Source of the DNA: Terriglobales bacterium
GTDB lineage: Bacteria > Acidobacteriota > Terriglobia > Terriglobales > Acidobacteriaceae
NCBI GenBank assembly: GCA_035487355.1
Contig: DATHMF010000099.1
Location: forward strand, 1 to 57,759
DNA: 57,759 nucleotides
Direction of reading: 5' to 3'
Shown here: positions 1 through 8,739 of the stretch, piece by piece
Numbering within the stretch: position 1 is the stretch's first letter
Layout: the number at the start of each line of letters is the position of its first letter
Position numbers and translations under genes: made by a program
The notes under the pieces: model-generated
What the model saw: only the letters and a program-made list of their open reading frames with translations
Told to the model about the DNA's origin: nothing
Databases searched by the model: none

Positions 1-786
1 GCGGGCAAGACCAGCACCATCCGCATGATGATCGGCATCACCCTGCCGGATTCGGGCGAGGTGCGGTTGTTCGGCGAATTGTTTTGCCGCAAGCACCTGC
101 AGCGCGTGGGCTATTTGCCGGAAGAGCGTGGCTTATATAAGAAGATGAAGGTGCTCGAGCATCTTGTCCTGCTGGGAAGGTTGCATGGGCTCAGTGCTGC
201 TGAGTCTTCCCGGCGTGCGCATCACTGGTGTGAGCGTCTGGAGATCGCGGAAAAATTACAGAAGAAAGTGGAAGAGCTTTCCAAGGGCATGCAGCAGAAG
301 ATCCAGTTTATTGCCGCGCTGCTGCACGATCCTGATTTCATCATCATGGATGAGCCCTTCGGCGGCCTCGATCCCGTGAACACGGTGTTGTTGAAAGACG
401 TCTTGCTGGAGATGAAGCACGCCGGCAAAACCATTTTGTTTTCCACGCACCAGATGGAACAAGTGGAGCGATTGTGCGATGCCATCACCCTGATTAATGG
501 CGGCAAGGCCGTGCTGCAAGGCGATCTCAAGAAGATCAAATCAAGCTACGGCCGCAACAACGTGCAGATTCAGTATGAAGGCAATGGCGACTTCCTGCAG
601 CACTCTGCGCTGGTAGAGGCCTATAACAATTTCGGGAATTATGTGGAGGTCCGCCTCGCGCCCGGCGCCGATGCCCAGGAGTTGCTGCGCTCTGTGGCGG
701 CGCATTCCCGGGTGAGCCGATTTGAATTAGTCGAGCCTTCGCTGGAAGAGATCTTTATTGACGTGGTGGGAAAGAGCAATGCCTGA
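1..786 (+). CDS. ABC transporter ATP-binding protein, NatA-like (5' partial)
   Basis: ATPase subunit of an ABC-2 type exporter; it hydrolyses ATP on the cytoplasmic side of the permease encoded next. The reading frame is open from base 1, where the end of the Walker A loop (AGKTST) is already present, so roughly the first 40 residues lie outside the window. The signature LSKGMQQKIQ, Walker B with catalytic Glu (FIIMDEP), the D-loop GGLDP and switch His (FSTHQM) follow in order. The C-terminal stretch ending PSLEEIFIDVVG is typical of the DUF4162 tail of NatA/CcmA-like proteins. The stop overlaps the start of the permease gene by 8 nt, indicating translational coupling. The substrate cannot be told from sequence. 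Confidence 0.95.
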   Translation, partial: AGKTSTIRMMIGITLPDSGEVRLFGELFCRKHLQRVGYLPEERGLYKKMKVLEHLVLLGRLHGLSAAESSRRAHHWCERLEIAEKLQKKVEELSKGMQQKIQFIAALLHDPDFIIMDEPFGGLDPVNTVLLKDVLLEMKHAGKTILFSTHQMEQVERLCDAITLINGGKAVLQGDLKKIKSSYGRNNVQIQYEGNGDFLQHSALVEAYNNFGNYVEVRLAPGADAQELLRSVAAHSRVSRFELVEPSLEEIFIDVVGKSNA

Positions 787-2035
787 AACCCTGCGCAATA
801 TCGCACTCATTGTTCGCCGTGAGTACCTGCAACGTCTCCGCACCAAGGCCTTCTGGGTCATGACGTTTCTCATTCCTGCGATGATGGCCGGGTTCACGCT
901 GCTGCCCACCAAGTTGATGACCATGAAGGTCGGCGGCATGAAGCGGATCACGGTTGTCTCCGACGATCCACAGTTGGTCGAGGGATTCAAGGAGCAGTTC
1001 ACGCGGAAGGGTAGCGGTAACAGCGAGCAATATTTAATAGAGACCGATTCCAGTGCGACCGATGCCGAACAGCAGTGGTTAAAAAAAGAAGTTGAAAGCA
1101 AGAAACTTGACGGCTTCCTATGGCTTACAAAAGATGCGGTGGCTGGCGCCAAAGTTAATTTCTACACTCAATCGGTGGCTGATTTTGAAGTCCAGGAGCG
1201 CCTGAGTCGGGCGCTGTTCCGCACCGTCGTACGCCAGCGCATTCTCGACAGCGGCGTAAGCCACGTTGACCTGGATAGCGTGCTGAAGCAGGTGCAAGTG
1301 GATGCAGTTCCGGTCGAGGCGGGCAAATCCACGGGCATCGTGCTGTTTTTAACCACCCTGCTGCTGGTTATGGTCCTTTATATGACGGTCATCGTGCACG
1401 GGGTTGCGGTGATGCGCTCGGTGCTGGAAGAAAAAACCTCGCGTGTGATGGAAGTGATGCTGGCCACGGTCACACCCAAAGAGCTGATGGCCGGCAAGAT
1501 GATCGGCGTGGGGGCGGTGGGGTTGACCCAAATCGCAGTCTGGGCGATTGCCGCCGCTGTCTTCGGCGGTATCGGCATGGTTGCATTCAATCTTGCGGAG
1601 GGAAGTGTACATCTTTCACCGGTCAAGGGCATTTACTTCACTATTTTCTACGTGCTCGGGTTCATGCTATACAGCTCAATCTCGGCCGCCGTCGGGGCCA
1701 TGGTGAACTCTGAAGAAGAGGCGCAGCAGCTCAGCTTTGTGGTGGTGATGCCCATCGTCATGGCTGTCATGTTCATGATGTTCATCTTTCGGGCGCCCAG
1801 CGCGCCGCTTTCGGTGGTTCTTTCGCTGGTGCCATTTTTTGCTCCCATCCTCATGTTTCTGCGGATCATGGTCGAGCAGCCGCCTTTCTGGCAGATTGCG
1901 CTTTGCCTTGCCTTGATGATCGCCACAATCTACGTGACCCTGAGCATATGCGCGCGCATTTATCGGGTCGGTATTCTCATGTACGGCAAGCGGCCGACGC
2001 TGTCCGAGATCATAAAATGGGTGAAATACGCTTGA
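779..2035 (+). CDS. ABC-2 type transporter permease, NatB-like
   Basis: Membrane subunit partnering the ATPase just upstream. The 418-residue protein has one N-terminal membrane segment (around residues 21-42), a large extracytoplasmic domain of about 150 residues, then five or six hydrophobic segments in the C-terminal half, the architecture of NatB/YhaP exporters of sodium or drugs. The motif EEKTSRVMEVMLATVTPKEL before the second membrane cluster is characteristic of this family. The ATG at 779 overlaps the ATPase stop; an ATG 21 nt further upstream is in frame but would lie deeper inside the ATPase gene and is less likely. Substrate unknown. Confidence 0.93.
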   Translation: MPETLRNIALIVRREYLQRLRTKAFWVMTFLIPAMMAGFTLLPTKLMTMKVGGMKRITVVSDDPQLVEGFKEQFTRKGSGNSEQYLIETDSSATDAEQQWLKKEVESKKLDGFLWLTKDAVAGAKVNFYTQSVADFEVQERLSRALFRTVVRQRILDSGVSHVDLDSVLKQVQVDAVPVEAGKSTGIVLFLTTLLLVMVLYMTVIVHGVAVMRSVLEEKTSRVMEVMLATVTPKELMAGKMIGVGAVGLTQIAVWAIAAAVFGGIGMVAFNLAEGSVHLSPVKGIYFTIFYVLGFMLYSSISAAVGAMVNSEEEAQQLSFVVVMPIVMAVMFMMFIFRAPSAPLSVVLSLVPFFAPILMFLRIMVEQPPFWQIALCLALMIATIYVTLSICARIYRVGILMYGKRPTLSEIIKWVKYA

Positions 2036-2113
2036 AGATGGCGGCGTGTGTGTGATGACCAAAAACTGTCAGCGCGCAGCCACGCCTGATAATCTTGGTT
2101 GAGAACATCTAAC

Positions 2114-2815
2114 GTGGCCACCCAATCCACAGCCGTTGCCGGCGAGAGCAGCGACCGAAAATTCACACTACGCCAGCGCTTCTTGCTCTGGCTGATCAGT
2201 TGGTGCGGATATCTGGCAATCCGTCTGATCTGTCCCACGCTGCGCTACCACGTTTCTTTTGAGGAAGGCGCAATTTCACAGGAAGGCGTTTTCCCCGGGA
2301 TTTATGTCTTCTGGCACCGCTGCGTTTTTCCCGCCGGCTACCGTTATCGCAATCGAGATATTACTGTTATGACCAGCCGCAGCTTCGATGGCGAATATAT
2401 TGCGCGCATCATTGAGAAGCTGGGCTTTCGCGCGGTGCGCGGCTCCAGCACTCGCGGAGGCGCAGCCGGTCTGCTGGCCATGCACTCGGAACTCCGGGCA
2501 GGGCGCGGCGTGGCCTTTACGATTGATGGCCCGCGCGGCCCGCGCTATGTAGCCAAACCCGGTCCGGTACTTCTGGCGCGTAACACCCAACTGCCCCTGA
2601 CTGCTTTTTATCTGGCAGTGGAACGTGCATGGGTGCTGAAGACATGGGATGCATTCGTGCTTCCCAAACCTTTTTCCCGGGTAGAAGTGCGAATAAGCAA
2701 GATCATCCAGGTGCCGCCTGATGCTTCTCTCGATGAATATCAGGCCGTAATGCAATCCACACTGGAACGCATCACGGAGTACGCGGAAAATCAGGTCGCC
2801 GGCGGAAAGAAATGA
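2114..2815 (+). CDS. Lysophospholipid acyltransferase family protein (DUF374)
   Basis: Predicted inner-membrane acyltransferase of the DUF374/COG2121 group, related to LpxL-type lipid A and phospholipid acyltransferases. A hydrophobic N-terminal segment (FLLWLISWCGYLAIRLIC) is followed by the family block FWHRCVF, then MTSRSFDGEYIARI, RGSSTRGGAAGLL and the highly conserved IDGPRGPRYVAKPG. The 233-residue length is usual. The start is uncertain: GTG at 2114 is used here and TTG at 2099 is in frame; neither has a clear ribosome binding site. It may add an acyl chain to lipid A or a glycerolipid; the exact substrate is an inference from the family only. Confidence 0.85.
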   Translation: MATQSTAVAGESSDRKFTLRQRFLLWLISWCGYLAIRLICPTLRYHVSFEEGAISQEGVFPGIYVFWHRCVFPAGYRYRNRDITVMTSRSFDGEYIARIIEKLGFRAVRGSSTRGGAAGLLAMHSELRAGRGVAFTIDGPRGPRYVAKPGPVLLARNTQLPLTAFYLAVERAWVLKTWDAFVLPKPFSRVEVRISKIIQVPPDASLDEYQAVMQSTLERITEYAENQVAGGKK

Positions 2816-2875
2816 TACCCGCCATCGAATTGGCGCTCTTCAATCAAGTCATTCTGAGAACTAAGAACTAGCAAA

Positions 2876-3976
2876 ATGCTTGTCTCTGACTTCAACTATC
2901 ATTTGCCGGAAGAGCTCATCGCGCAGCAGCCCCTGGCTGACCGGGCGGCCTCGCGCATGTTACATCTGCAGCGCACGTCCGGTGAGTGGCACGACCGCAG
3001 CTTTCGTAAACTCCCCGACTTGCTACGTCCCACGGATTTGCTGGTCTTCAACAACACCAGGGTTTTCCCCGCGCGGCTCTACGGACATCGCGCCGGAGTG
3101 CACGCGCAACCGGTAAGCCCGCGCAATCCGGCGTCGAAAGAATTTCTGCAAGGAAAAGTCGAAGTACTGCTCACCCGGCAGATTTCGCCGGATTCGCTCT
3201 GGGAGTGGCAGGCGCTGGTCAGGCCAGGAAGAAAAATTGGCGTAGGCGAGAAGATCAGCTTCGGCGAATCGCTTGAAGCCGAAGTAATTGCCCGTGGCGA
3301 GTTCGGCGAAAGGACTCTGCGGTTTGCAGCAGTGCCGAATTTTTTTGAGTTGCTGGAAAAAATCGGCCACATACCGCTACCGCCTTACATCTCCCGCACC
3401 GATGATGCGGCAGACCGCGAGCGCTACCAGACGGTCTATGCCCGCGAGCGGGGCTCGGTCGCCGCTCCGACCGCTGGATTGCACTTCACACCTGAGATAG
3501 TTGCGCACCTGCACGCCCGTGGCATTGAAACCGCCGAGATCACATTGCATGTAGGCTTGGGAACATTTCAGCCTATCCATGCTGAGCGTGTAGAAGACCA
3601 TACGATGCACCGCGAAAGATTTGTCATCTCGTCCGACGCTTCACAAAAAATTAATGCCGCGCTTGCCGCCGGAAGACGCATTGTGGCCGTAGGCACCACA
3701 ACCGTACGGACATTGGAATATTGCGCCTCTCAAGTTTCATCGGATCAGCCACTGCGCATTGAACATCGTTCTGGAGAAGCGGAATTGTTCATCTATCCCG
3801 GATTCCAGTTTCGCGTGGTAGGAGCGTTGTTGACTAACTTCCATCTGCCGCAATCCACGCTGCTCATGCTGGTGAGCGCATTCGCAACCCGTGAGCTTAC
3901 GCTGGCAGCCTATGAGCATGCTGTGAAGCAACATTACCGCTTCTTTTCTTATGGTGACTGCATGCTGATTGAATAA
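2876..3976 (+). CDS. queA: S-adenosylmethionine:tRNA ribosyltransferase-isomerase
   Basis: Transfers and isomerises the ribosyl moiety of SAM onto preQ1 at tRNA position 34, giving epoxyqueuosine. The whole 366-residue protein matches the family: it begins with DFNYHLPEELIAQQPL and contains RMLHL, DLLVFNNTRVFPARL, PPYI, YQTVYARERGSVAAPTAGLHFT, LHVGLGTFQPI, VGTTTVRTLE and TNFHLPQSTLLMLVSAFA near the end. It is slightly longer than the usual 340-350 residues because of a short insertion around residues 75-90 (after LYGHRAGV). No other queuosine genes are in the window. The start is the ATG preceding the conserved N-terminus. Confidence 0.97.
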   Translation: MLVSDFNYHLPEELIAQQPLADRAASRMLHLQRTSGEWHDRSFRKLPDLLRPTDLLVFNNTRVFPARLYGHRAGVHAQPVSPRNPASKEFLQGKVEVLLTRQISPDSLWEWQALVRPGRKIGVGEKISFGESLEAEVIARGEFGERTLRFAAVPNFFELLEKIGHIPLPPYISRTDDAADRERYQTVYARERGSVAAPTAGLHFTPEIVAHLHARGIETAEITLHVGLGTFQPIHAERVEDHTMHRERFVISSDASQKINAALAAGRRIVAVGTTTVRTLEYCASQVSSDQPLRIEHRSGEAELFIYPGFQFRVVGALLTNFHLPQSTLLMLVSAFATRELTLAAYEHAVKQHYRFFSYGDCMLIE

Positions 3977-4097
3977 ATTGAGTCATTGAGTCATCAGGTG
4001 ATTGTGTCATTGTCTCTCACGACGCGCCCAGCCTAGTTGCCCTAATGTTTCGAGGGTTAAACAATGACCCAATGGTTCGATGGCCCAATCACCCAAT
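3977..4097. repeat. Inverted pair of GTCATTG/CAATGAC tandem tracts
   Basis: Between queA and polA, 3977-4012 holds tandem variants of ATTGAGTCATTGAGTCATCA, and 4062-4097 holds the same unit in reverse orientation (CAATGACCCAATGG and similar), separated by about 50 nt. The two arms could pair as a loose hairpin. Related tracts occur at 43877-43933, 52950-53010 and 54956-54983. Function unknown. Confidence 0.6.
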
Positions 4098-4129
4098 CCC
4101 CTCGCTCCTGTTAGACTTTTATCTTGCCT

Positions 4130-6892
4130 GTGACTCCCTCAGCCCCATCGATCGCAACTAAGCCCAAGCCCCGCGTCTTTCTGATTGACGCCATGTCGTT
4201 CATCTTCCGCGCCTATCATGCCATGTCGCGGCAGCGGCCCATGTCCACCAAGACCGGCGTTCCCACGGCGGCGGTCTATGTCTTCGTTAATATGCTGCGT
4301 AAATTACGCGCTGATTTTACGCCGGAGTATCTTGCCGCTGTCTTCGATGTAGCCGCCCCGACGTTTCGCGATGAAAAGGGGGATGCGGTGGCCTCCATCA
4401 GCAAATTCGACATCAAAACCCAGACCTTTAAAGAAGAAGCCTATGGAGGTTACAAGGCCAACCGTGCCGCGATGCCACCTGACTTGGCGCAGCAGGTGCC
4501 GTATATTCGCCGTGCACTCGAAGCCTATCGTATTCCCATTCTGGAGCAGTCGGGTTTCGAGGCGGATGATGTCATCGGAACCTTGGCGCGAAAGGCCGCT
4601 GCGGAGAGCCATCCGGTTTTTGTCGTTTCCAGTGACAAAGACATGTTGCAGCTCGTCAATGAAAAGGTCAGCGTACTCAATCCGCCCAAAGACAATCTGA
4701 TCTGCGATGCGGCCAAGGTGGAGGAAATTCTAGGTGTGCGTCCTGACCAGGTAGTTGATGTTATGGCCCTGCGCGGCGACGCGATTGATAACATCCCGGG
4801 AGCGCCCGGAATCGGCGACAAAGGTTCGGTAGATATTATCCGCCGCTTTGGAACCCTGGAAAACGCTCTCGACCACGCTGCCGAAGTTGAGAAAAAGACT
4901 TATCGTGAGTCGCTGCTGAATCATCGCGAACAGATTCTCTATAGCAAAGATCAGGTGACCATTGACGGCAACGTGCCCATCGAGCTGAATCTTGAAGCCA
5001 TGGCCGCGCGCGAGCCCGATGCCGAAGCCTGCCGCAAACTGTTTACCGAATTAGAATTTACAACCTTGCTGGCAGAAGTGGCAGCGCCCACGGCAGATTG
5101 GGGCGTTACACATTACGAGAAAACCGATTCTGCCGATCAAGTGGAAAAACTCCTGAAGAAATCGAAAAAAGGGACTCTGCTCGGGGTTGCACTGCAAGAA
5201 CCCGAAGCGGAAGATACCGAAGAAGAAAAAGAAGACGAGCCGAGTGAGCCGGAAGAAAACGGACAACTTTTATTTGGTCCTCCGTCAACGGCCTCAGATG
5301 CGATTACGCCTCCCTCGATGATTGCGATCTCCGTGCAACCCGGCGAGGCGCTGGCCATCAAGCTCGACTCTAATCCAGCAATGAAGGTGCTTTCTGCTGT
5401 ACTGAAAGATTCCGCTATTCCCAAGGCGATCCATGATTCCAAGGCTGCCATGCGCTTGCTGATGTCTTCGGGAAGCGAGTTGGCGGGTGTGAGTGATGAT
5501 CCCCAGCTTTACTCTTATCTGCTGAATCCTACGTCTTCTTCTCACGGCCTGGCTGAGATAAGTCTGCGTCGATTCAGCCACAAACTCTCAGCAGACATTG
5601 CTGAAGCCGCCGATGTGACCGCGCGCCTGGCCTCTGATCTGCGCCGTGAGGTTGAACACGCTGGGTTGATGAAGGTTTACCAGGAGATGGACCTGCCGCT
5701 TGTGCCGGTGCTGGCGCGCATGGAAGAAGCTGGCGTCAAGATTGATAGTGGTGTGCTGGGGCAAATGTCATCGCGTCTGGAGCGGGAGTGCGATGCCAAG
5801 GCAAAACAAATCCATGAGTTGGCGGGCGTCGAGTTCAACATCAATTCGCCGAAGAAACTCGCAGACATTTTATTCAACAGACTCAACTTGCCCAAACCGG
5901 TCAAGTACGGCAAAGGGAAAACCGTCTCCACGGCGGTAGACGTGCTGGAAGAACTCGCTCTCACACATGAGATGCCGAAGTTGGTGCTGGAATATCGGCA
6001 GCTCTCAAAGCTGAAGTCCACGTACGTGGATGCGCTTCCGGTGCTGCTGCATCCCGCCACGGGCCGTTTACACACAACTTTCAATCAAACCGGCACAGCA
6101 ACCGGCAGACTTTCTTCCACCAATCCGAACCTACAGAATATTCCCATTCGCACCGAGTTGGGGCGCGAGATCCGCGCCGCGTTTATCGCTGAAGAAGGCA
6201 ACCTGCTTTTAGCGGCGGATTACTCGCAGATCGAATTGCGCCTGCTGGCGCATTTTTCTGAAGACGATTTGCTGGTTGAGGCATTTCGCCGGGGCGATGA
6301 CATCCACGCGCTTACAGCGTCACAAGTGTTCGGCGTGCCTCCTATGCTGATTGATGCCGAGCACCGGCGCCGCGCCAAGGCAGTGAACTTCGGCATTGTC
6401 TACGGACTTTCGCCCTTCGGCCTGGCGCAGCAGCTTGGCATTGAGCAGCGCGACGCAAAAAGATTTATTGATGCTTATTTTGAAAAATATAAAGGCGTGC
6501 GTAAGTTCATTGATGCCACGTTAGAGCAGGCCCGCCGCGACCAGTCTGTAAAAACGCTGTTTGGCCGGGTGCGGCCTATTCCCGATATCCTCAGCAAGAA
6601 TCCCAATATGCGCGGCTTCGCCGAGCGCACCGCTGTGAATACGCCCTTGCAGGGGACCGCCGCTGACCTGATCAAGATTGCCATGATCCGCATTGACGGC
6701 GAGCTCTGGAAGCGCAAATTGAAATCTAGAATGACATTGCAGGTCCATGACGAGCTTGTCTTCGAAGTTCCTGAAACGGAAGTGGAAATTATGCGGAGCA
6801 TGGTGAAAGAGCTGATGGAAGGCGTCCATCATTTGCACGTGCCACTGCTGGTCGAAGTGGGCGTAGGCAGGAATTGGCGGGACATGAAATAA
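4130..6892 (+). CDS. polA: DNA polymerase I
   Basis: Repair and Okazaki-fragment polymerase, 920 residues. The N-terminal 5'-nuclease is intact (FLIDAMSFIFRAYHAM, GFEADDVIGTLA, SSDKDMLQL, LRGDAIDNIPGAPGIGDKG). The polymerase domain has motif A (ADYSQIELRLLAH, Asp about residue 697), motif B (RRRAKAVNFGIVYGLSPFG) and motif C (VHDELVFEV). The middle 3'-5' exonuclease-like domain (about 330-525) looks inactive: no DxE dyad is visible, an acidic low-complexity insertion (EDTEEEKEDEPSEPEE) lies near its start, the second Asp region reads HDSKAA, and the last reads EAADVTA without the YxxxD arrangement. GTG 4130 is taken as start; TTG 4124 is equally possible. Confidence 0.96.
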   Translation: MTPSAPSIATKPKPRVFLIDAMSFIFRAYHAMSRQRPMSTKTGVPTAAVYVFVNMLRKLRADFTPEYLAAVFDVAAPTFRDEKGDAVASISKFDIKTQTFKEEAYGGYKANRAAMPPDLAQQVPYIRRALEAYRIPILEQSGFEADDVIGTLARKAAAESHPVFVVSSDKDMLQLVNEKVSVLNPPKDNLICDAAKVEEILGVRPDQVVDVMALRGDAIDNIPGAPGIGDKGSVDIIRRFGTLENALDHAAEVEKKTYRESLLNHREQILYSKDQVTIDGNVPIELNLEAMAAREPDAEACRKLFTELEFTTLLAEVAAPTADWGVTHYEKTDSADQVEKLLKKSKKGTLLGVALQEPEAEDTEEEKEDEPSEPEENGQLLFGPPSTASDAITPPSMIAISVQPGEALAIKLDSNPAMKVLSAVLKDSAIPKAIHDSKAAMRLLMSSGSELAGVSDDPQLYSYLLNPTSSSHGLAEISLRRFSHKLSADIAEAADVTARLASDLRREVEHAGLMKVYQEMDLPLVPVLARMEEAGVKIDSGVLGQMSSRLERECDAKAKQIHELAGVEFNINSPKKLADILFNRLNLPKPVKYGKGKTVSTAVDVLEELALTHEMPKLVLEYRQLSKLKSTYVDALPVLLHPATGRLHTTFNQTGTATGRLSSTNPNLQNIPIRTELGREIRAAFIAEEGNLLLAADYSQIELRLLAHFSEDDLLVEAFRRGDDIHALTASQVFGVPPMLIDAEHRRRAKAVNFGIVYGLSPFGLAQQLGIEQRDAKRFIDAYFEKYKGVRKFIDATLEQARRDQSVKTLFGRVRPIPDILSKNPNMRGFAERTAVNTPLQGTAADLIKIAMIRIDGELWKRKLKSRMTLQVHDELVFEVPETEVEIMRSMVKELMEGVHHLHVPLLVEVGVGRNWRDMK

Positions 6893-6933
6893 AGTATCAG
6901 GTAAAAAAACATTTGTCCCGTTCCCAATGTGGA

Positions 6934-7230
6934 CTATCTCGGCGGATCTGAAGAACGCTCTTCCATAACCTCCCGCAGAAGCCGATCATGACGGATTCGT
7001 TCGATTCGTCTTGCGCGCAGAGGCCCTTTGAGGAAAGCCCGATAAAAAACCCAGAGAGGCCAGGCAAAACTCAACGCGAGCAGCGCCAGCAGCACCAATT
7101 GCAGAAGCATCATGGTGTCAAAGATTGTGGCCTTCATGATGAATTCCGGCGCTATCAGCAGGCAGATGGCCATGAAGATAAAAAATATTTCTCGCAACTT
7201 CGGCTTTGGCCATTTGAAATGAGCGGGCAT
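6934..7230 (-). CDS. Small two-segment membrane protein, unknown function
   Basis: A 98-residue protein starting at an ATG that shares one base with the glmM stop codon (TGATG), so it is translationally coupled to and co-transcribed with glmM. Two hydrophobic segments are visible (IFFIFMAICLLIAPEFIM and a longer one from MMLLQLVLLALLALSF), followed by a very basic C-terminal tail (RARRIERIRHDRLLREVMEE). No known family is recognised. A longer frame begins 48 nt upstream inside glmM, but the coupled ATG is far more plausible. Confidence 0.7.
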   Translation of the reverse strand: MPAHFKWPKPKLREIFFIFMAICLLIAPEFIMKATIFDTMMLLQLVLLALLALSFAWPLWVFYRAFLKGPLRARRIERIRHDRLLREVMEERSSDPPR

Positions 7231-8615
7231 CACACCCCCAGGGTGGTCTGCAGCGCGGTTGCAATTGCTTCGGTCCACTCTTTCGTCTTCTCTTCCGATT
7301 CGGCTTCCACCATCACACGCGCCAGGGACTCGGTGCCGGAGTAGCGCACCACCACGCGGCCGTTGCCTTTCAGATCGCTTTCCGCCCGTGCGATGGTTTG
7401 GGCAACGTTCGGAATTTCGGAAAAAGGCTTTTTCTCGCGCACACGTACGTTCTTGATGATCTGGGGAAAAACTTTGAGGTCGGCGACCAATTCAGCCAGC
7501 GATTTGCCGCTCTCGCTGATGATCTCAAGCACGCGCAAGGCGGTCAACAATCCATCGCCGGTGGTGGCGTCACCATCGCGGAAGATGATATGGCCTGATT
7601 GTTCTCCGCCGAGCGTAGCGCCGCTCTTGAGCATCTCTTCCAGTACATATTTGTCGCCCACCGGTGCGCGCAACATCTGGATACCTGAGCGTTGCAGAGC
7701 GATCTCCAGTCCCATATTCGACATGGTAGTAGCGACAACCACATTGCCAACGAGCTTGCCTTGGGATTGCATATGACGCGCTACCAGCAGAAGCACGGCA
7801 TCGCCGTTGACTACGTTGCCATGATCATCGGCAAACAGGGCGCGGTCGGCGTCACCATCAAAGGTAACTCCCAGCTCAGCGCGTTGCAGGGCGACCTCGC
7901 GCGCCACCAGTTCAGGATGCAAAGCGCCACAGTTTTCGTTGATGTTGCGGCCATCGGGCGAGTGATGAATGAATATTGCATCGCACCCGACCGCCTGAAA
8001 AACCTCGGCCGCAATTTCGCTGGCAGCGCCGTTGGCACAGTCGAAGACCACCTTCATGCGCTTCATCTTCTCATGCATTTTCTGGTTCATTCGGCGAAGG
8101 TTGACTTGTTGCTTCAACCAATCCACGTAGGACTTATGCAATGCTGCAACGCTTTCCAGGTGAGGGGTAGCCTGTGTAGCGGAACTTGGTTTTTCAACCA
8201 GCGCAAAGATTTCGCGCTCGATCTCAAGCTCGGCGTTATCTGTAAGTTTGTAGCCATCGTGTCCGAAGATTTTGATGCCGTTATCGGTCCAGGGATTATG
8301 CGAAGCTGAAATCACAATACCCGCGTCGAAATCCTGCGTGCGGGCCAAAAAAGCCACTCCCGGAGTCGTAATCACGCCGGCATTTTTCACAACGACTCCA
8401 AGGTGGCCAAGTCCTGCGGCAACGCATTCGGCGATCCAATAGCTCGATTCGCGCGTGTCTTCGCCGATAACCACCTGCGCCTGTTTATTCTTTTGCAGAA
8501 GAAAATGGCCCAGGGCCTCGCCGATAATGGTCGTGGTTTCACGATCGAGAGGGAAGTGCTCCGCAACTCCGCGGATGCCGTCAGTGCCAAAAAGTTTTCG
8601 CTTATCAGTGCTCAT
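7230..8615 (-). CDS. glmM: Phosphoglucosamine mutase
   Basis: Converts glucosamine-6-phosphate to glucosamine-1-phosphate, feeding UDP-GlcNAc for peptidoglycan and lipopolysaccharide. The 461-residue protein shows the family landmarks in order: KLFGTDGIRG at the N-terminus, the phosphoserine loop GIVISASHNPWTDNGIK, the metal loop DGDADRALF, the sugar-specificity loop GGEQSGHIIF and the phosphate-binding loop RYSGTESLARVMVE. The ATG at 8615 (MSTDKRKLFG) is preferred; a TTG two codons upstream is possible. It forms a pair with the small membrane protein gene downstream. Confidence 0.96.
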   Translation of the reverse strand: MSTDKRKLFGTDGIRGVAEHFPLDRETTTIIGEALGHFLLQKNKQAQVVIGEDTRESSYWIAECVAAGLGHLGVVVKNAGVITTPGVAFLARTQDFDAGIVISASHNPWTDNGIKIFGHDGYKLTDNAELEIEREIFALVEKPSSATQATPHLESVAALHKSYVDWLKQQVNLRRMNQKMHEKMKRMKVVFDCANGAASEIAAEVFQAVGCDAIFIHHSPDGRNINENCGALHPELVAREVALQRAELGVTFDGDADRALFADDHGNVVNGDAVLLLVARHMQSQGKLVGNVVVATTMSNMGLEIALQRSGIQMLRAPVGDKYVLEEMLKSGATLGGEQSGHIIFRDGDATTGDGLLTALRVLEIISESGKSLAELVADLKVFPQIIKNVRVREKKPFSEIPNVAQTIARAESDLKGNGRVVVRYSGTESLARVMVEAESEEKTKEWTEAIATALQTTLGV

Positions 8616-8739
8616 GTTCAAGAGGAATGAAGAAACTCATTGTAATAGATAGAGGCATCTGGGCTGTGACGTGATTCGAGTGTGTCCAAACTGTATCGGT
8701 TTAATGCGAGCAAACACGCTTCTGCGACTGTCGGCGTCA

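Noticed and set aside
3977..4097. CRISPR array
   Set aside because: The repeated words are contiguous and degenerate with no unique spacers of constant length; none of the repeat families in the window has CRISPR geometry and no cas gene is present.
7692..8309. A 205-residue plus-strand open frame
   Set aside because: Antisense shadow of glmM.
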